Assembly (NCBI GenBank): GCA_007120305.1
Contig: SKNW01000044.1
Location: 1-52,329, forward strand
Length of the DNA stretch: 52,329 nt
Direction of reading: 5' to 3'
From: Gemmatimonadota bacterium
GTDB lineage: Bacteria > Gemmatimonadota > Gemmatimonadetes > Longimicrobiales > Gaopeijiaceae
Part shown: piece by piece, positions 16,707-27,156 of the stretch
How positions within the stretch are numbered: the first letter of the stretch is position 1
Layout of the letters: each line of letters starts with the position of its first letter
Program-made: the position numbers and the translations under genes
Notes under the pieces: generated by a model
Database searches by the model: none
What the model saw: the letters and a program-made list of their open reading frames with translations, nothing else
What the model was told of the DNA's origin: nothing

Positions 16707-17942
16707 ATGCGCGTGTTCCCGATCTGGAAGTCTACGGTAACGCCACGACTACGTGCGTCCGCAGTCCGCTTCCTCCCGGTGCTCTTCCTCGCTCTGCTCG
16801 CCGGCTGTGCCGGTGAGTTCCCCCAGTCGACCATTGATCCCCGCACCGACTTTGCGGATATCATTCACAGCCTGTACGTGAGCGTCTTCTGGTGGACGAT
16901 GCTCATCCTGGCGGTGGTCTGGGTGGCCCTCACGGTGACCCTCATCCGCTTCCGCGCCAAACCGGGCGACGGAAAGCCGAAGCAGATCCGCGGACACATG
17001 GGCCTGGAGATTGGATGGACGGTGGGGCCGGCCCTCATCGTGGTGGCCATCGCCATCCCGACGATCCAGGCGGTATTCGCCACCCAGCGTCCCATCTCCG
17101 AGGATGCCCTGGTGGTGGAGGTGACCGGTCACCGCTTCTGGTGGGAGTTCCACTACCCGGAACAGGGGGTCACCACGGCCAACGAGCTCTGGCTCCCGGT
17201 GGACCGTGCCGTCACGCTGCGGCTGGGAGCCTCCGACGTGATCCACTCCTTCTGGGTTCCCATGCTGGGTGGGAAGCGGGACCTGAATCCCACGCTGGCG
17301 GTCCGGGAGGGGGAGGAGCCCAAGTACAACTACCTGTACTTCACTCCCAGGGAGACGGGCCTCTACATGGGGCAGTGCGCCGAGTTCTGCGGTGAATCCC
17401 ATGCCTTCATGGCCATGCGGGTGAATGTCGTCTCGGACGCCGAATTCGATGCGTGGACCGCAGGGTGGCTCGAGTCACGCGGGGCGGCCATTCCGGCGGC
17501 ACCGGCCAGGGAAGGTGGCGCCACCGAAGAGGCCGTCCAGGAGGCCGAGGAGGCTGGCGTCACCCTGCAGGCCGCCGCTCCCACGTCGGCGGTGGACCTG
17601 GATCCGCTGGCCGTGCAGGGCCGGGACATCTTCCTGAACCAGGCGACCTGCGGGGCCTGCCATGCCATCCAGGGCACGGCGGCCCAGGGCCGGCTGGCTC
17701 CCGATCTTACCCAGTTCGGGCTTCGCACCAGCCTTGCGTCGGGCATCCTGGAGAACACGCCGGAGAACCTGGCCGCCTGGATCATCGACCCTTGGCGGTT
17801 CAAGCCGGGGGCGAACATGCCAGGCACCCAGTACGCCATGGACTCCCGGATCGTGTCCGGGAACCCGTTTGCGTGGCCGGCCACCGGCCTCGACGATGAA
17901 CAGGTACGCGCCGTGTCCGCCTACCTTCTGAGCCTCAAGTAA
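16707..17942 (+). CDS. ctaC: Cytochrome c oxidase subunit II with fused cytochrome c domain (caa3 type)
   Basis: 411 aa. A lipoprotein-type leader ends in LAGC (C34). Two transmembrane helices (about 61-82 and 112-130) precede the cupredoxin domain with CuA ligands in the CAEFCGESHAFM motif. An alanine/glutamate-rich linker joins this to a C-terminal class I cytochrome c with CGACH haem-binding residues at 315-319 and a distal Met in GANMPGTQY. The fusion defines a caa3-type oxidase that receives electrons directly from a cytochrome c or complex III. It is followed by subunits I, III and IV and the assembly factor CtaG. Confidence 0.97.
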   Translation: MRVFPIWKSTVTPRLRASAVRFLPVLFLALLAGCAGEFPQSTIDPRTDFADIIHSLYVSVFWWTMLILAVVWVALTVTLIRFRAKPGDGKPKQIRGHMGLEIGWTVGPALIVVAIAIPTIQAVFATQRPISEDALVVEVTGHRFWWEFHYPEQGVTTANELWLPVDRAVTLRLGASDVIHSFWVPMLGGKRDLNPTLAVREGEEPKYNYLYFTPRETGLYMGQCAEFCGESHAFMAMRVNVVSDAEFDAWTAGWLESRGAAIPAAPAREGGATEEAVQEAEEAGVTLQAAAPTSAVDLDPLAVQGRDIFLNQATCGACHAIQGTAAQGRLAPDLTQFGLRTSLASGILENTPENLAAWIIDPWRFKPGANMPGTQYAMDSRIVSGNPFAWPATGLDDEQVRAVSAYLLSLK

Positions 17943-17964
17943 CCCGCAGCGAGGAACGAGCTCG

Positions 17965-19803
17965 ATGTCGACGGCAACCATCGAACATGCCCCTGCGGGT
18001 CACGGGGCCCATACCGAGCCTACCGGTCTCTGGAGCTGGATCACGACGGTCGATCACAAGCGGATCGCCATCATGTACTTCCTGGCCGCCACCTTCTTCT
18101 TTTTCGTGGGGGGGGTGGAGGCGCTCCTGATCCGGATCCAGCTCTGGAACCCGGAGCAGGCGGTCTTCTCGGCCGAGTTGTACAACCAGCTCTTCACCAT
18201 GCACGGCACCACCATGGTGTTCCTGGTGGCCATGCCCATGGCGGTGGCCTTCTTCAACTACATCGTCCCGCTCCAGATCGGGGCGAGGGACGTGGCCTTT
18301 CCCCGGTTGAACGCCCTTTCGTTCTGGATCTTCCTCTTCGGAGGGATCTACATCAACCTGGGCTGGTTCATCGGGGCGGCCCCCCACGCCAGCTGGGTCG
18401 GGTACGCCACCCTGACCTCCAATGCCTACTCCCCGGGGCTCAACACCGACTTCTGGTTCATCGGACTCTCGATCATCGGCATCGCCTCCATTGCCGGAGG
18501 GGTGAACTTCATCACCACCATCGTGAACATGCGTGCGCCCGGGATGAAGATGATGCGCATGCCCCTGTTCACCTGGATGACCTTCGTGACGAGCTTCCTG
18601 CTCATCACGGCCATCCCGGTGATCGCGGTGGCCCTGATCTTCCTCGGATTCGACCGCACCTTCGGGTCGGTCTTCTTCGACCCGTCCATGGGGGGAGACC
18701 CGGTTCTCTGGCAGCACCTCTTCTGGATCTTCGGTCATCCGGAGGTCTACATCCTGATCCTCCCCTCCTTCGGCGTGATTTCCGACATCATCCCCACCTT
18801 CTCGAAGAAGCCGCTCTTCGGGTATCCCATCGTCGTGTACGCCGGGATCCTCATCGGCTTCATCGGGTGGGGCGTCTGGAGCCACCACATGTTCACCACG
18901 GGACTCGGCCCCATCGCCGACTCCTTCTTCGTGGCGGCCACGATGATCATCGCCATCCCCACCGGGGTGAAGATCTTCAACTGGATCGCCACCATGTGGG
19001 GGGGCACGATCCGGTTCACCACGGCCATGCTCTTCTGCATCGGCCTCCTGGCCGTCTTCACGGTGGGTGGGCTGTCGGGGATCATGCATGCCGCCGCTCC
19101 CATCACCCTGCAGCAGCATGACTCCTACTTCGTGGTGGCTCACTTCCACTACGTGATCGTGGGAGGGGCCATGATGGGGCTCTGGGCCGGTCTCTACTAC
19201 TGGTTCCCCAAGGTCACGGGCCGCCTCCTCAACGAGACGCTGGGCAAGTGGCATTTCTGGACCACCATGGTGGGCTTCAACCTCACCTTCTTCCCCATGC
19301 ACTTTTCGGGGCTCTACGGCATGCCCCGCCGCATCTACACCTACTCCGCCGACCTCAACGTGGACCTGTTCAACCAGCTTGCCACCATCGGCGCCTTCAT
19401 TTTCGGGATTTCGGCCCTGATCATGGTGTGGAACCTCTGGCACAGTGCACGAAAGGGAGAAAAGGCGGGGGCCAACCCATGGGAAGCGGCTACGCTGGAA
19501 TGGTCGATCCCCTCGCCGCCGCACCACTACAACTTTCCCGAGCTCCCGGTGGTCCGCAGCCGTGAGCCGCTCTGGAACGACGGGGAGCGCGAAGAGGTCC
19601 TGGCCGTCACCATGCTGGAGCCCGAGACCGAGCCGGTGATGCCCGTGCCTTCGTACTGGCCGATCCTGCTGGCCCTCTCCATCACGGTGGCCTGGGCCCT
19701 CGTGATGACCGGGATCTGGTGGGTGATCGTCCTGGGCATCCTCCCGGTCTTCTTCTGCACGCTCATGTGGGCCTTCGAGCCCGCCTTCCCGGAGGGGCAC
19801 TGA
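17965..19803 (+). CDS. ctaD: Cytochrome c oxidase subunit I
   Basis: 612 aa with 12 or more transmembrane helices, the catalytic subunit that reduces oxygen and pumps protons. The CuB/cross-link motif GHPEVYI (His, Glu, Tyr) is intact, as is the His pair in WSHHMFT. The K-channel lysine is present in PTGVKIFNW, and the haem a/a3 histidines in VVAHFHYVIVGG. The GHPEVY glutamate marks an A1-type haem-copper oxidase. The start follows a GAGGA ribosome-binding site and lies 22 bases after subunit II. Confidence 0.98.
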   Translation: MSTATIEHAPAGHGAHTEPTGLWSWITTVDHKRIAIMYFLAATFFFFVGGVEALLIRIQLWNPEQAVFSAELYNQLFTMHGTTMVFLVAMPMAVAFFNYIVPLQIGARDVAFPRLNALSFWIFLFGGIYINLGWFIGAAPHASWVGYATLTSNAYSPGLNTDFWFIGLSIIGIASIAGGVNFITTIVNMRAPGMKMMRMPLFTWMTFVTSFLLITAIPVIAVALIFLGFDRTFGSVFFDPSMGGDPVLWQHLFWIFGHPEVYILILPSFGVISDIIPTFSKKPLFGYPIVVYAGILIGFIGWGVWSHHMFTTGLGPIADSFFVAATMIIAIPTGVKIFNWIATMWGGTIRFTTAMLFCIGLLAVFTVGGLSGIMHAAAPITLQQHDSYFVVAHFHYVIVGGAMMGLWAGLYYWFPKVTGRLLNETLGKWHFWTTMVGFNLTFFPMHFSGLYGMPRRIYTYSADLNVDLFNQLATIGAFIFGISALIMVWNLWHSARKGEKAGANPWEAATLEWSIPSPPHHYNFPELPVVRSREPLWNDGEREEVLAVTMLEPETEPVMPVPSYWPILLALSITVAWALVMTGIWWVIVLGILPVFFCTLMWAFEPAFPEGH

Positions 19804-19804
19804 C

Positions 19805-20422
19805 ATGGCCCAGGCCGTCGCTGCGTCCGCTCATGACGCCCATGACGCCCACGATCCCCACGCCACCAACACGGGGGTCTCCAACTTCAAGCTGGGGTTC
19901 TGGGTATTTCTTGCCTCCGAATGCCTCTTCTTCGGGACCCTGATCTCCACGTACATGGTCTACAAGGGGACGGCGCTCGAAGGGCCCTACCCGGCGGACC
20001 TCTTCGACATCATCAAGACGACGATCTCGACGACGGTTCTTCTCTTCTCGTCGCTGGCCATGGTGCTGGCCCTCCATTACGTGCACGAGGCCCGGAAGAA
20101 CCTGGCGATCCTCTGGCTCTTCGCCGTCATCGCCATGGGCGGGACCTTCCTCGTCATGGAGTACTTCAGCTACATCAAGTACATCGGCTACGGCCTCACC
20201 ATCGGGTCGAGCACCTTCGGGTCGTCGTACTTCGTCCTCACCGGGACCCACAAGGCCCACGTGGCCGTGGGGATGATCTGGATGGCGATCCTGGCCTGGC
20301 GTCTCCACAAAGGGAAGATCCCTCCCTCCAAGTCGGACCAGGTGGAGGTGGCGGGGCTTTACTGGCACTTCGTGGACATCATCTGGATCGTGATCTTCAC
20401 CCTCGTGTACCTGATTCCGTAA
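19805..20422 (+). CDS. ctaE: Cytochrome c oxidase subunit III
   Basis: 205 aa with five hydrophobic helices. Motifs GFWVFLASECLFFGTLIS, TGTHKAHVAVGMIW and VEVAGLYWHFVDIIWIVIFTLVYL are characteristic of subunit III. A His/Asp/Ala-rich leader precedes the first helix. The start lies one base after the subunit I stop. This subunit stabilises the D-channel side of the oxidase. Confidence 0.97.
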   Translation: MAQAVAASAHDAHDAHDPHATNTGVSNFKLGFWVFLASECLFFGTLISTYMVYKGTALEGPYPADLFDIIKTTISTTVLLFSSLAMVLALHYVHEARKNLAILWLFAVIAMGGTFLVMEYFSYIKYIGYGLTIGSSTFGSSYFVLTGTHKAHVAVGMIWMAILAWRLHKGKIPPSKSDQVEVAGLYWHFVDIIWIVIFTLVYLIP

Positions 20423-20432
20423 GGACGCTTTC

Positions 20433-20771
20433 ATGAGCCAGACGACTCCCGTGACAGGTTCCGGATCCGATGCGGCCGGCCACGCCGAGAAGCAGGGCTC
20501 GGTGGCGCTCTACATCTGGATCGGGGCCATTCTCGCCGTCCTGACCTTCGTCGAGGTGGCGGTCTACCTGATCGAGGCCTTCGAGGCTGTGGAGGTCCCG
20601 ATCCTGATCATTCTCTCCACGGTGAAGCTCCTTCTCGTGGTGATGTACTTCATGCACCTGAAGATGGATCACAGGGCCCTGACCTGGCTCTTCCTGTCCG
20701 GGGTCGTCCTGGCCGTCTTCATGGTGAGTGCCCTGGTGGTGCTCTACCACGTGCTTCCCCGGTTCACCTGA
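20433..20771 (+). CDS. ctaF: Cytochrome c oxidase subunit IV (prokaryotic type)
   Basis: 112 aa with three predicted helices (about 27-48, 55-75, 80-105). The motif VKLLLVVMYFMHLKMDHRALTWLF is diagnostic of the bacterial caa3 subunit IV family. It begins 10 bases after the subunit III stop. It is a small accessory subunit. Confidence 0.93.
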   Translation: MSQTTPVTGSGSDAAGHAEKQGSVALYIWIGAILAVLTFVEVAVYLIEAFEAVEVPILIILSTVKLLLVVMYFMHLKMDHRALTWLFLSGVVLAVFMVSALVVLYHVLPRFT

Positions 20772-20786
20772 CGGGAGCGCACGGGG

Positions 20787-20810
20787 TCGGAGCCCAGCCT
20801 GCGGCTCCGA
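20787..20810 (+). other. Intercistronic hairpin between subunit IV and ctaG
   Basis: An 8-base perfect stem (TCGGAGCC/GGCTCCGA) with an 8-base loop lies in the 65-base gap. Without a T-run it is more likely an mRNA-stability or attenuation element than a full terminator; it could reduce ctaG expression relative to the structural subunits. Confidence 0.4.
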
Positions 20811-20836
20811 TGGCGGCCACGTGAGGGCCGTGCCTC

Positions 20837-21667
20837 ATGAATTTCCACGGATTCCAGATCTTCCCGAGCATCCTCATTGGATGCCTCTATCTCCTGGGTG
20901 CGTACTGGCTGGCCACCGGCCCGGCCCGGCGTCGCTTCGGGTGGACGGACGAGGTGCGTCCCGGCCTGGCCCGGGCTTCGGCGTGGGTCGCCGGCGTGCT
21001 CGTCATCTTCTTCTCGCTGAACGGCCCCCTGCACGAATGGGCCGATGGCTACCTCTTCACCGCCCACATGGTGCAGCATCTCCTCCTGATGCTCATCATG
21101 CCTCCCCTGCTGATCTGGGGGCTGCCGCCGGAACTGATCCGGAAGGCCCTCCGGTTCCGGCCCGTTTTCAAGGCCGGCCGCCTGCTGACCCACCCGGTGG
21201 TGGCCTTCGTGGCCTACAACCTGGTGTTCATCTTCTGGCACTTCCCGCAGTGGTACAACCTGGCGCTGATGGACCACACGATCCACATCGTCCAGCACCT
21301 GAGCTTCATGGTGGTGGCGGTGATGATGTGGTGGCCCATCATGGCCCCGGTGAAGGAGCTGGTCCGGATCCCCACCGGTCCCTTCCTCATGGCGTGGATC
21401 TTCCTGTACGGGATTCCGGGGACGGTGGTCTCCGCCCTCATCACTCTGTCCAACGACGTCCTCTACACGTGGTACGCGGCGGCTCCCCGCATCACCGCCC
21501 TGTCGCCCCTCGATGACCAGCGCCTCGGCGGACTGATCATGTGGATTCCGGGGATGCTGGTGTTCTGGGTGGCCATCACCGCCGTCTTCTTCCGCTGGAC
21601 CTCCTACGAGTACCGGAGCTGGAAGGTGGATCCCGAGGCGCTGCCCACGGGCGAGATCGGACCTTGA
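20837..21667 (+). CDS. ctaG: Cytochrome c oxidase assembly factor CtaG (caa3-type)
   Basis: 276 aa with about seven transmembrane helices and conserved histidines: HEWADGYLFTAHMVQHLLLM, FIFWHFPQWYNLALMDHTIHIVQHLSFM. These match the caa3_CtaG family, which is implicated in maturing the oxidase, probably copper insertion. This CtaG is unrelated to the Cox11-type CtaG of proteobacteria. Its location directly after subunit IV supports the call. The stop overlaps a TTG that begins the next gene. Confidence 0.95.
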   Translation: MNFHGFQIFPSILIGCLYLLGAYWLATGPARRRFGWTDEVRPGLARASAWVAGVLVIFFSLNGPLHEWADGYLFTAHMVQHLLLMLIMPPLLIWGLPPELIRKALRFRPVFKAGRLLTHPVVAFVAYNLVFIFWHFPQWYNLALMDHTIHIVQHLSFMVVAVMMWWPIMAPVKELVRIPTGPFLMAWIFLYGIPGTVVSALITLSNDVLYTWYAAAPRITALSPLDDQRLGGLIMWIPGMLVFWVAITAVFFRWTSYEYRSWKVDPEALPTGEIGP

Positions 21668-22458
21668 CCGGGCCGGATGCGGGACGCGGGGTCCTCTGGT
21701 ACCGGCTCGTGCTTCTCTTCGCCATCGCACTCCCCTGGGCAACGCCTCCCGGGGAGGCCATGGCGCAGGAGAGGGACTGGAAGGCCGAGGGCGAACTGGG
21801 TGGGAACCTCTTCTTCGGCAACCGGGAACAGAGCCAGCTCAGCTCCCGGATCCTCGTGGAGCGGGCCGATTCTCTGTTCGAATCCTCGTCGGAGTTCCGC
21901 TTCGCCTACGGCGAGGTCACGGACCGCGACGGCGTCCGCCAGGTGAACCGCCGAAGCTGGTCCGCCGCCGCCTCCCTGGACTTTCGCCCCATGGAGCGAT
22001 ACCGCCCGTTCGTTTCCGGGCGGATGGAATCGGCCTTCGAACGACGCATTGCGCTGCGCTACAACGCGGGCGCCGGGGTGCGCATGAGCTGGGCACGGGA
22101 CCGGCGCAACCGGGTGGACCTTTCGGCCTCCATCCTGGCTGAACGCACGTACGCCCGGGAGGGTGGGCGGGGTACCGAAGAGGACGTGGGGCTGGCCCGC
22201 TGGGCTTCCAGTGTCCGGGTGCGCCGGAGCTACTTCGATGATCGGCTTTCCCTCGACTCCAACAACTCCTACCGGCCCGTCTTCGACTCCTTCGGGAACT
22301 TCACCCTCTCCACCCGGAACGCGGTCTCCTACAACCTCACCGAGGTGGTGGCCCTGCGGGTTGCCGTGATCACCGACTACGATTCCGGCGCGGTGGAACG
22401 AGGGGCCGAGACCAACCGGGACGGCCAGGTTCAGGTCACGGTGGTGGCCCGGTTCTGA
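21664..22458 (+). CDS. DUF481-like outer-membrane beta-barrel protein
   Basis: 264 aa. A signal peptide (hydrophobic core about 14-25, cleavage near AMAQE) is followed by KAEGELGGNLFFGNREQSQLSSRILVERAD. Regular amphipathic strands then end in a C-terminal Phe, as in DUF481 (YdiY-like) barrels. The start is TTG at 21664, overlapping the ctaG stop (TTGA); a GTG 45 bases downstream is an alternative. Its link to the oxidase is positional only. The 3' end overlaps the convergent phzF-like gene by 28 bases. Confidence 0.78.
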   Translation: MTGPDAGRGVLWYRLVLLFAIALPWATPPGEAMAQERDWKAEGELGGNLFFGNREQSQLSSRILVERADSLFESSSEFRFAYGEVTDRDGVRQVNRRSWSAAASLDFRPMERYRPFVSGRMESAFERRIALRYNAGAGVRMSWARDRRNRVDLSASILAERTYAREGGRGTEEDVGLARWASSVRVRRSYFDDRLSLDSNNSYRPVFDSFGNFTLSTRNAVSYNLTEVVALRVAVITDYDSGAVERGAETNRDGQVQVTVVARF

Positions 22459-23318
22459 TCCGGGAGGCGGAGGCTCCCCTCCGCCACGGTGACGGCATGG
22501 CCCAGGAGGTGGACCCGTTCGCCCCGGACCTCGACCCTGAGGCGGCCCTGGCGGGATCCCCCCTGGATGGCTTCCAGCTCCGCCGTGTTCCGTCCATGGA
22601 GACGCAGACTCCACCATGGACCGAGGAGGCAGTGGGCCATTCCCGTGACCGGGTCTTCATCCACCCCGACCCAGGGGCCAAAGAACCGGGAGGCGAAATC
22701 GGCGTCCTGGAGGAGGTGGACGGTCACGGACACCCCCATGACTCCGGCGGGGAGTCCCACCTCGCGAAGGGCCCGCATGTCGGGCGTGAGGTCGGCCAGC
22801 GCGCCTGCGCCTCCCGACGGCAACTCCAGGAGGGCACACCGGGCCCCCGTGGCGTAGCGGACCGGGAGCCCTTCCGGCAATCCGAGGGCGGCGAGCAGAC
22901 CCGGAGGAGGCGGCCCCTCCACCGGGGGGTCGGCAGGGAAGTCCAGACGAAGACGGCCGTCGGCCTCCCGGTGCACCTCCAGGGGCCCCGACTGCGAGGT
23001 AAAGCGAAGCGGGCCCGTGGCACCGGCCTCGAACAGCGCATGCGCCGCGGCCAGGGTGGCATGCCCGCAGAGCGTCACCTCGGTGGCAGGGGTAAACCAG
23101 CGGAGCCGTCGCACGCCGTCCTCCCCGGCCGGGTAGGGAAAGGCCGTCTCCGACAGGTTCATCTCGGCGGCGATGGCCTGAAGGACCGGGTCGGGCAGGG
23201 CCTCCGTCGAGAGGCCGCCCCGGGCCACATCGGCGGGGAGGATGACCGCTGCCGGGTTCCCGGCAAAGGGCTCCGCGCTGAAGGCGTCCACGACCCGGTA
23301 GGGGAGGCCAGGGCTCAT
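22431..23318 (-). CDS. PhzF-family isomerase
   Basis: 295 aa. The opening YRVVDAFSAEPFAGNPAAVI, the NLSETAF motif with the conserved Glu, FTPATEVTLCGHATLAAAH and the C-terminal GxDEDPVTGMAHC motif are typical of PhzF/diaminopimelate-epimerase-fold isomerases. The substrate is unknown because no phenazine genes are present. The ATG overlaps the VWA gene stop by 4 bases (ATGA), so it is translated with that gene. Its tail overlaps the convergent barrel gene. Confidence 0.93.
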   Translation of the reverse strand: MSPGLPYRVVDAFSAEPFAGNPAAVILPADVARGGLSTEALPDPVLQAIAAEMNLSETAFPYPAGEDGVRRLRWFTPATEVTLCGHATLAAAHALFEAGATGPLRFTSQSGPLEVHREADGRLRLDFPADPPVEGPPPPGLLAALGLPEGLPVRYATGARCALLELPSGGAGALADLTPDMRALREVGLPAGVMGVSVTVHLLQDADFASRFFGPWVGVDEDPVTGMAHCLLGPWWSLRLHGRNTAELEAIQGGSRQGRLRVEVRGERVHLLGHAVTVAEGSLRLPDQNRATTVT

Positions 23319-24652
23319 CCCACCCGCCTCCGCTTCCCCTTGAGGAAGTCCATCATGATGTACTGGCCCAGCGTCAGCGTGCTGGTGAAGTAGGCCTTTC
23401 CGCGGGCGATTTCCGAAACCTTCTTCACGAATTGCACGAGGTAGGGATCCTGGGCCAGCATGAACGTATTGATGAGGATCCCCGATTTCCGGCAGGCGGC
23501 CACCTCCCGGTAGGTGGCCTGGAGGATCTTCGGGTCCAGCCCTCCGGAGTTGGTGTAGACGCGCCCATCGGGGAGCGTCATGGCGGACGGCTTGCCGTCG
23601 GTCACCATGATGATCTGCCGCATTTCCTTCCCCTCTGCCTGGAGGATCCGGCGCGCCACCTCGAGCCCCTCGGCGGTGTTCGTGTGGAAGGGCCCGACCT
23701 GGGCGCGACCCAGCCGCGAGAGGGGGATTTCCTGGGCCCGGTCGCCGAAGGTGACCACCCGGAGGGTGTCCCCGGGGTACTGGGTCCGGATCAGGTGCGA
23801 GAGGGCGAGGGCGACCCGCTTGGCGGGAGAGAAGCGGTCCTCCCCGTAGAGGATCATGGAGTGGGAGATGTCCAGCATCAGCACGGTGGCGCACGAGGAC
23901 CGGTACTCGGTCTGGTTCACCATCAGGTCATCGTACTCGAGATCCAGCGGGAGTGACGGCATTACCTGGGACCCCTCCTCGGCGCCCTCCTCCCGCCGTG
24001 CCTCCGCCGCAGCCCGGGCCAGGGCCCGCTTGAGCGTTCCCGGAAGATCCAGGTTCATGGTGTCGCCGAAGGTGTAGGGACGACTCGCTGCGCCCGCCTC
24101 CACCCCGGTGGAAAGCGCAGACGTTTCGTGGGACCCGGCGCCCCCCTGCCCCATGGCCCCCAGAAGTCCCCGGAGGGCCCGGTAGCCCAGGAAGTCCATC
24201 CCCTTGCGGGTAAGGTTGAAGTCGACGGTCTGGGCGGCCTCGCGGGCTTCATCCACCTTGCCCCCCTTCCCCTCGGGGTCGAGTGGCGTCCCGGCGCCGC
24301 CCGCCCCCGACTCGGCGGTAAGAAACCCCTCCTCCACGAGGCGCTCCACGAGATCGTCCAGCATCCGGGCGATGGCGGCGCGCAGATCGGCGTCTCCCTC
24401 GCCCTCTCCTCGCAGTTCCCTGAGCATCTCCGGCGTCAGCTGGCCGGTTTCCAGGAGCGCGCGCAGGATGGCCTCCTTCAGTGCGTCCAGCGATTTCGTA
24501 TCCTCGTCGCCGGACCATCCCCACCACGGGTGGAAGTGGGGGCCACCCGCGAATCCCCCGTCGAGAAGGAAGTCCGAAAGGTGCTCCAGGAGCGCCTCCA
24601 GGTTAAGGGCATCCAGGAAGCCCCCCTTGTACTTCGTGTAGGTGGTGCGCAT
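23315..24652 (-). CDS. von Willebrand factor A domain protein, chelatase/MoxR-partner type
   Basis: 445 aa. The N-terminal half is helical and charged with a Gly-rich stretch. The C-terminal half is a VWA domain with MIDAS motif DISHS (D about 258), followed by the expected Thr and Asp positions ([20 protein letters not shown]). It resembles the VWA proteins that pair with MoxR/ChlI-type AAA+ ATPases, and one is encoded 3.6 kb away at 28287-29765. The ATG at 24652 is preceded by AAGGGA; the longer frame would run through tandem repeats and is rejected. Confidence 0.87.
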   Translation of the reverse strand: MRTTYTKYKGGFLDALNLEALLEHLSDFLLDGGFAGGPHFHPWWGWSGDEDTKSLDALKEAILRALLETGQLTPEMLRELRGEGEGDADLRAAIARMLDDLVERLVEEGFLTAESGAGGAGTPLDPEGKGGKVDEAREAAQTVDFNLTRKGMDFLGYRALRGLLGAMGQGGAGSHETSALSTGVEAGAASRPYTFGDTMNLDLPGTLKRALARAAAEARREEGAEEGSQVMPSLPLDLEYDDLMVNQTEYRSSCATVLMLDISHSMILYGEDRFSPAKRVALALSHLIRTQYPGDTLRVVTFGDRAQEIPLSRLGRAQVGPFHTNTAEGLEVARRILQAEGKEMRQIIMVTDGKPSAMTLPDGRVYTNSGGLDPKILQATYREVAACRKSGILINTFMLAQDPYLVQFVKKVSEIARGKAYFTSTLTLGQYIMMDFLKGKRRRVG

Positions 24653-24672
24653 GGATGGTCCCTTGAGTGCGA

Positions 24673-24736
24673 GGATGACCGCTGGGCAGGACGACCGACG
24701 GAGCGGATGACCGCTGGGGAGGATGACCGACGGAGC
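24673..24736. repeat. Tandem repeat in the VWA/mutY divergent promoter region
   Basis: Two 32-base units (24673-24704 and 24705-24736) differ at two positions, and each is itself a doublet of a 16-base degenerate unit beginning GGATGACCG or GGACGACCG. A fifth partial copy (GGATGA) follows. They occupy most of the 103-base gap between the divergent starts, so they may carry regulator sites. No 15-mer array of CRISPR type is implied. Confidence 0.8.
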
Positions 24737-24755
24737 GGATGATCTATCTTGAGGG

Positions 24756-25895
<1,140 letters not shown>

Positions 25896-25961
25896 TTTGG
25901 CCCAGCTTCCATCCACTTCCCGGCCATTGTCATGACCGGAGCCACGACCGGAGGATCCCCT

Positions 25962-26918
25962 GTGCCGTACCGCATCGTCCTTCCCCTCGACGGGTCCCGC
26001 TTCGGAGAACGGGCGCTTCCCCTGGCCCTCTCCCTGGCCGAGCGCACTGGTGGAGCCCTTGACCTGATCAGCGTGGCCACGCCCATCGCCCAGTCCGTGG
26101 CCGGGCGGGACGATGCGCTGGCGGGCGACGAGTCCCGGGACCGGGGAAAGGTCCTGGCGCGCGAATATCTGGACGAACTCGCCGGCCGGATCCGGTCGGC
26201 CGGCTACGAGGGTTCCCTGGCGCGGGACGTGATCGCTCCCGGGAATGCCGCCCGCTCCATCGTGCGGTACCTGGCCGAAGTAGAGGCGGACCTGGTGGTC
26301 ATGAGCACCCACGGCCGAGGACCCCTCCAGCGCGCCTGGCTGGGAAGTACCGCCGACGGGGTCATCCGGAGGAGTCCCTGTCCGGTGCTTCTGGTTCGCC
26401 CACCGGACGCCGTGGCCGAGGTCGAGCCCGCGGATCGCCCTCCCGTGGACCTTTCAGCGCGCCCCGGCCCCTTCGAGCGCGTCCTTCTTCCCCTCGACGG
26501 TTCCGACGCCGCAGAGCGGGCCTTCGATGCGCTGCCACCCTTCGTGGCCGAGTCGACCACGCTCCACCTTCTCCGGGTTGTTCCCCCCATGGTCCCGGGG
26601 GGGTCTCCCTATCTCCCGCACGCGGTTCAGGAGGCCCAGGATCACGAGCTGGTTCGTCGAGCCGCCGGCGAGTACCTGGATCGTTTCCGGTCGAAGGTGG
26701 AAGCCTCCGGCTACGGCACCGAGACGCAGGTGCTTACGGGTGGGCAGCCGGCGGTTGCAATCCTTCGGACCACCGAGTCGGTGGGAGCCCAGCTCATCGC
26801 CATGTCCACCAGCGGTCGCGGAGGGGCTGCACGCCTCCTGCTGGGCAGCGTGGCCGACAAGGTTGTGCGGGGGGCTCCATGTCCGGTCCTCCTCTCCCGC
26901 ACGCCCGAAGACGCGTAG
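25962..26918 (+). CDS. Tandem universal stress protein (two Usp domains)
   Basis: 318 aa with two Usp domains (about 1-145 and 165-318). Each begins with a hydrophobic strand and LDGS, and ends with an ATP-binding-type G-x2-G-x9-G(S/T) motif (GRGPLQRAWLGST; GRGGAARLLLGSV). I prefer GTG at 25962 because GGAGG sits 7 bases upstream; an ATG at 25932 would add 10 residues. It lies 66 bases after mutY and may share its transcript. It likely binds ATP and acts in stress or growth-arrest survival. Confidence 0.9.
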   Translation: MPYRIVLPLDGSRFGERALPLALSLAERTGGALDLISVATPIAQSVAGRDDALAGDESRDRGKVLAREYLDELAGRIRSAGYEGSLARDVIAPGNAARSIVRYLAEVEADLVVMSTHGRGPLQRAWLGSTADGVIRRSPCPVLLVRPPDAVAEVEPADRPPVDLSARPGPFERVLLPLDGSDAAERAFDALPPFVAESTTLHLLRVVPPMVPGGSPYLPHAVQEAQDHELVRRAAGEYLDRFRSKVEASGYGTETQVLTGGQPAVAILRTTESVGAQLIAMSTSGRGGAARLLLGSVADKVVRGAPCPVLLSRTPEDA

Positions 26919-26961
26919 GGTGTGAGCCGGGATGACGTGATCAGGGATGTACGCCCGTACC

Positions 26962-26976
26962 GGGACGAATCGTCCC
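26962..26976. promoter_or_regulatory. Perfect 7-1-7 palindrome between the two usp genes
   Basis: GGGACGA and TCGTCCC are exact reverse complements around one central base. A second small palindrome (GTAC-GCCC-GTAC) lies just upstream. The site is 43 bases after the first usp stop in a 319-base gap and could be an operator or short hairpin. No coding sequence is apparent in this gap; a sigma-54-like site lies further on. Confidence 0.35.
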
Positions 26977-27156
26977 ATTGAGATCGAGAGTCGGGGACGG
27001 AAGGGGACCGGCGCTGGGGCCGGCTACCCACACCAACCCCTTCGTCGGGGCCGCACATCCACGCCAGGAGGAAGTCAAGCAACGCAAAGCTAAACAGAGA
27101 GTTAGCCTCGCTCTTCGCATTCTTCCAGCTCCCCGCGTCGGCCGCCGGAATCCCGG

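Noticed and set aside
17935-19806. 623-codon minus-strand frame antisense to ctaD
   Set aside because: His/Asp/Glu-rich composition typical of antisense to a membrane gene; ctaD is unambiguous.
24673-24736. CRISPR-like array
   Set aside because: Repeats are only 16-32 bases, directly abutting with no unique spacers and no cas genes.
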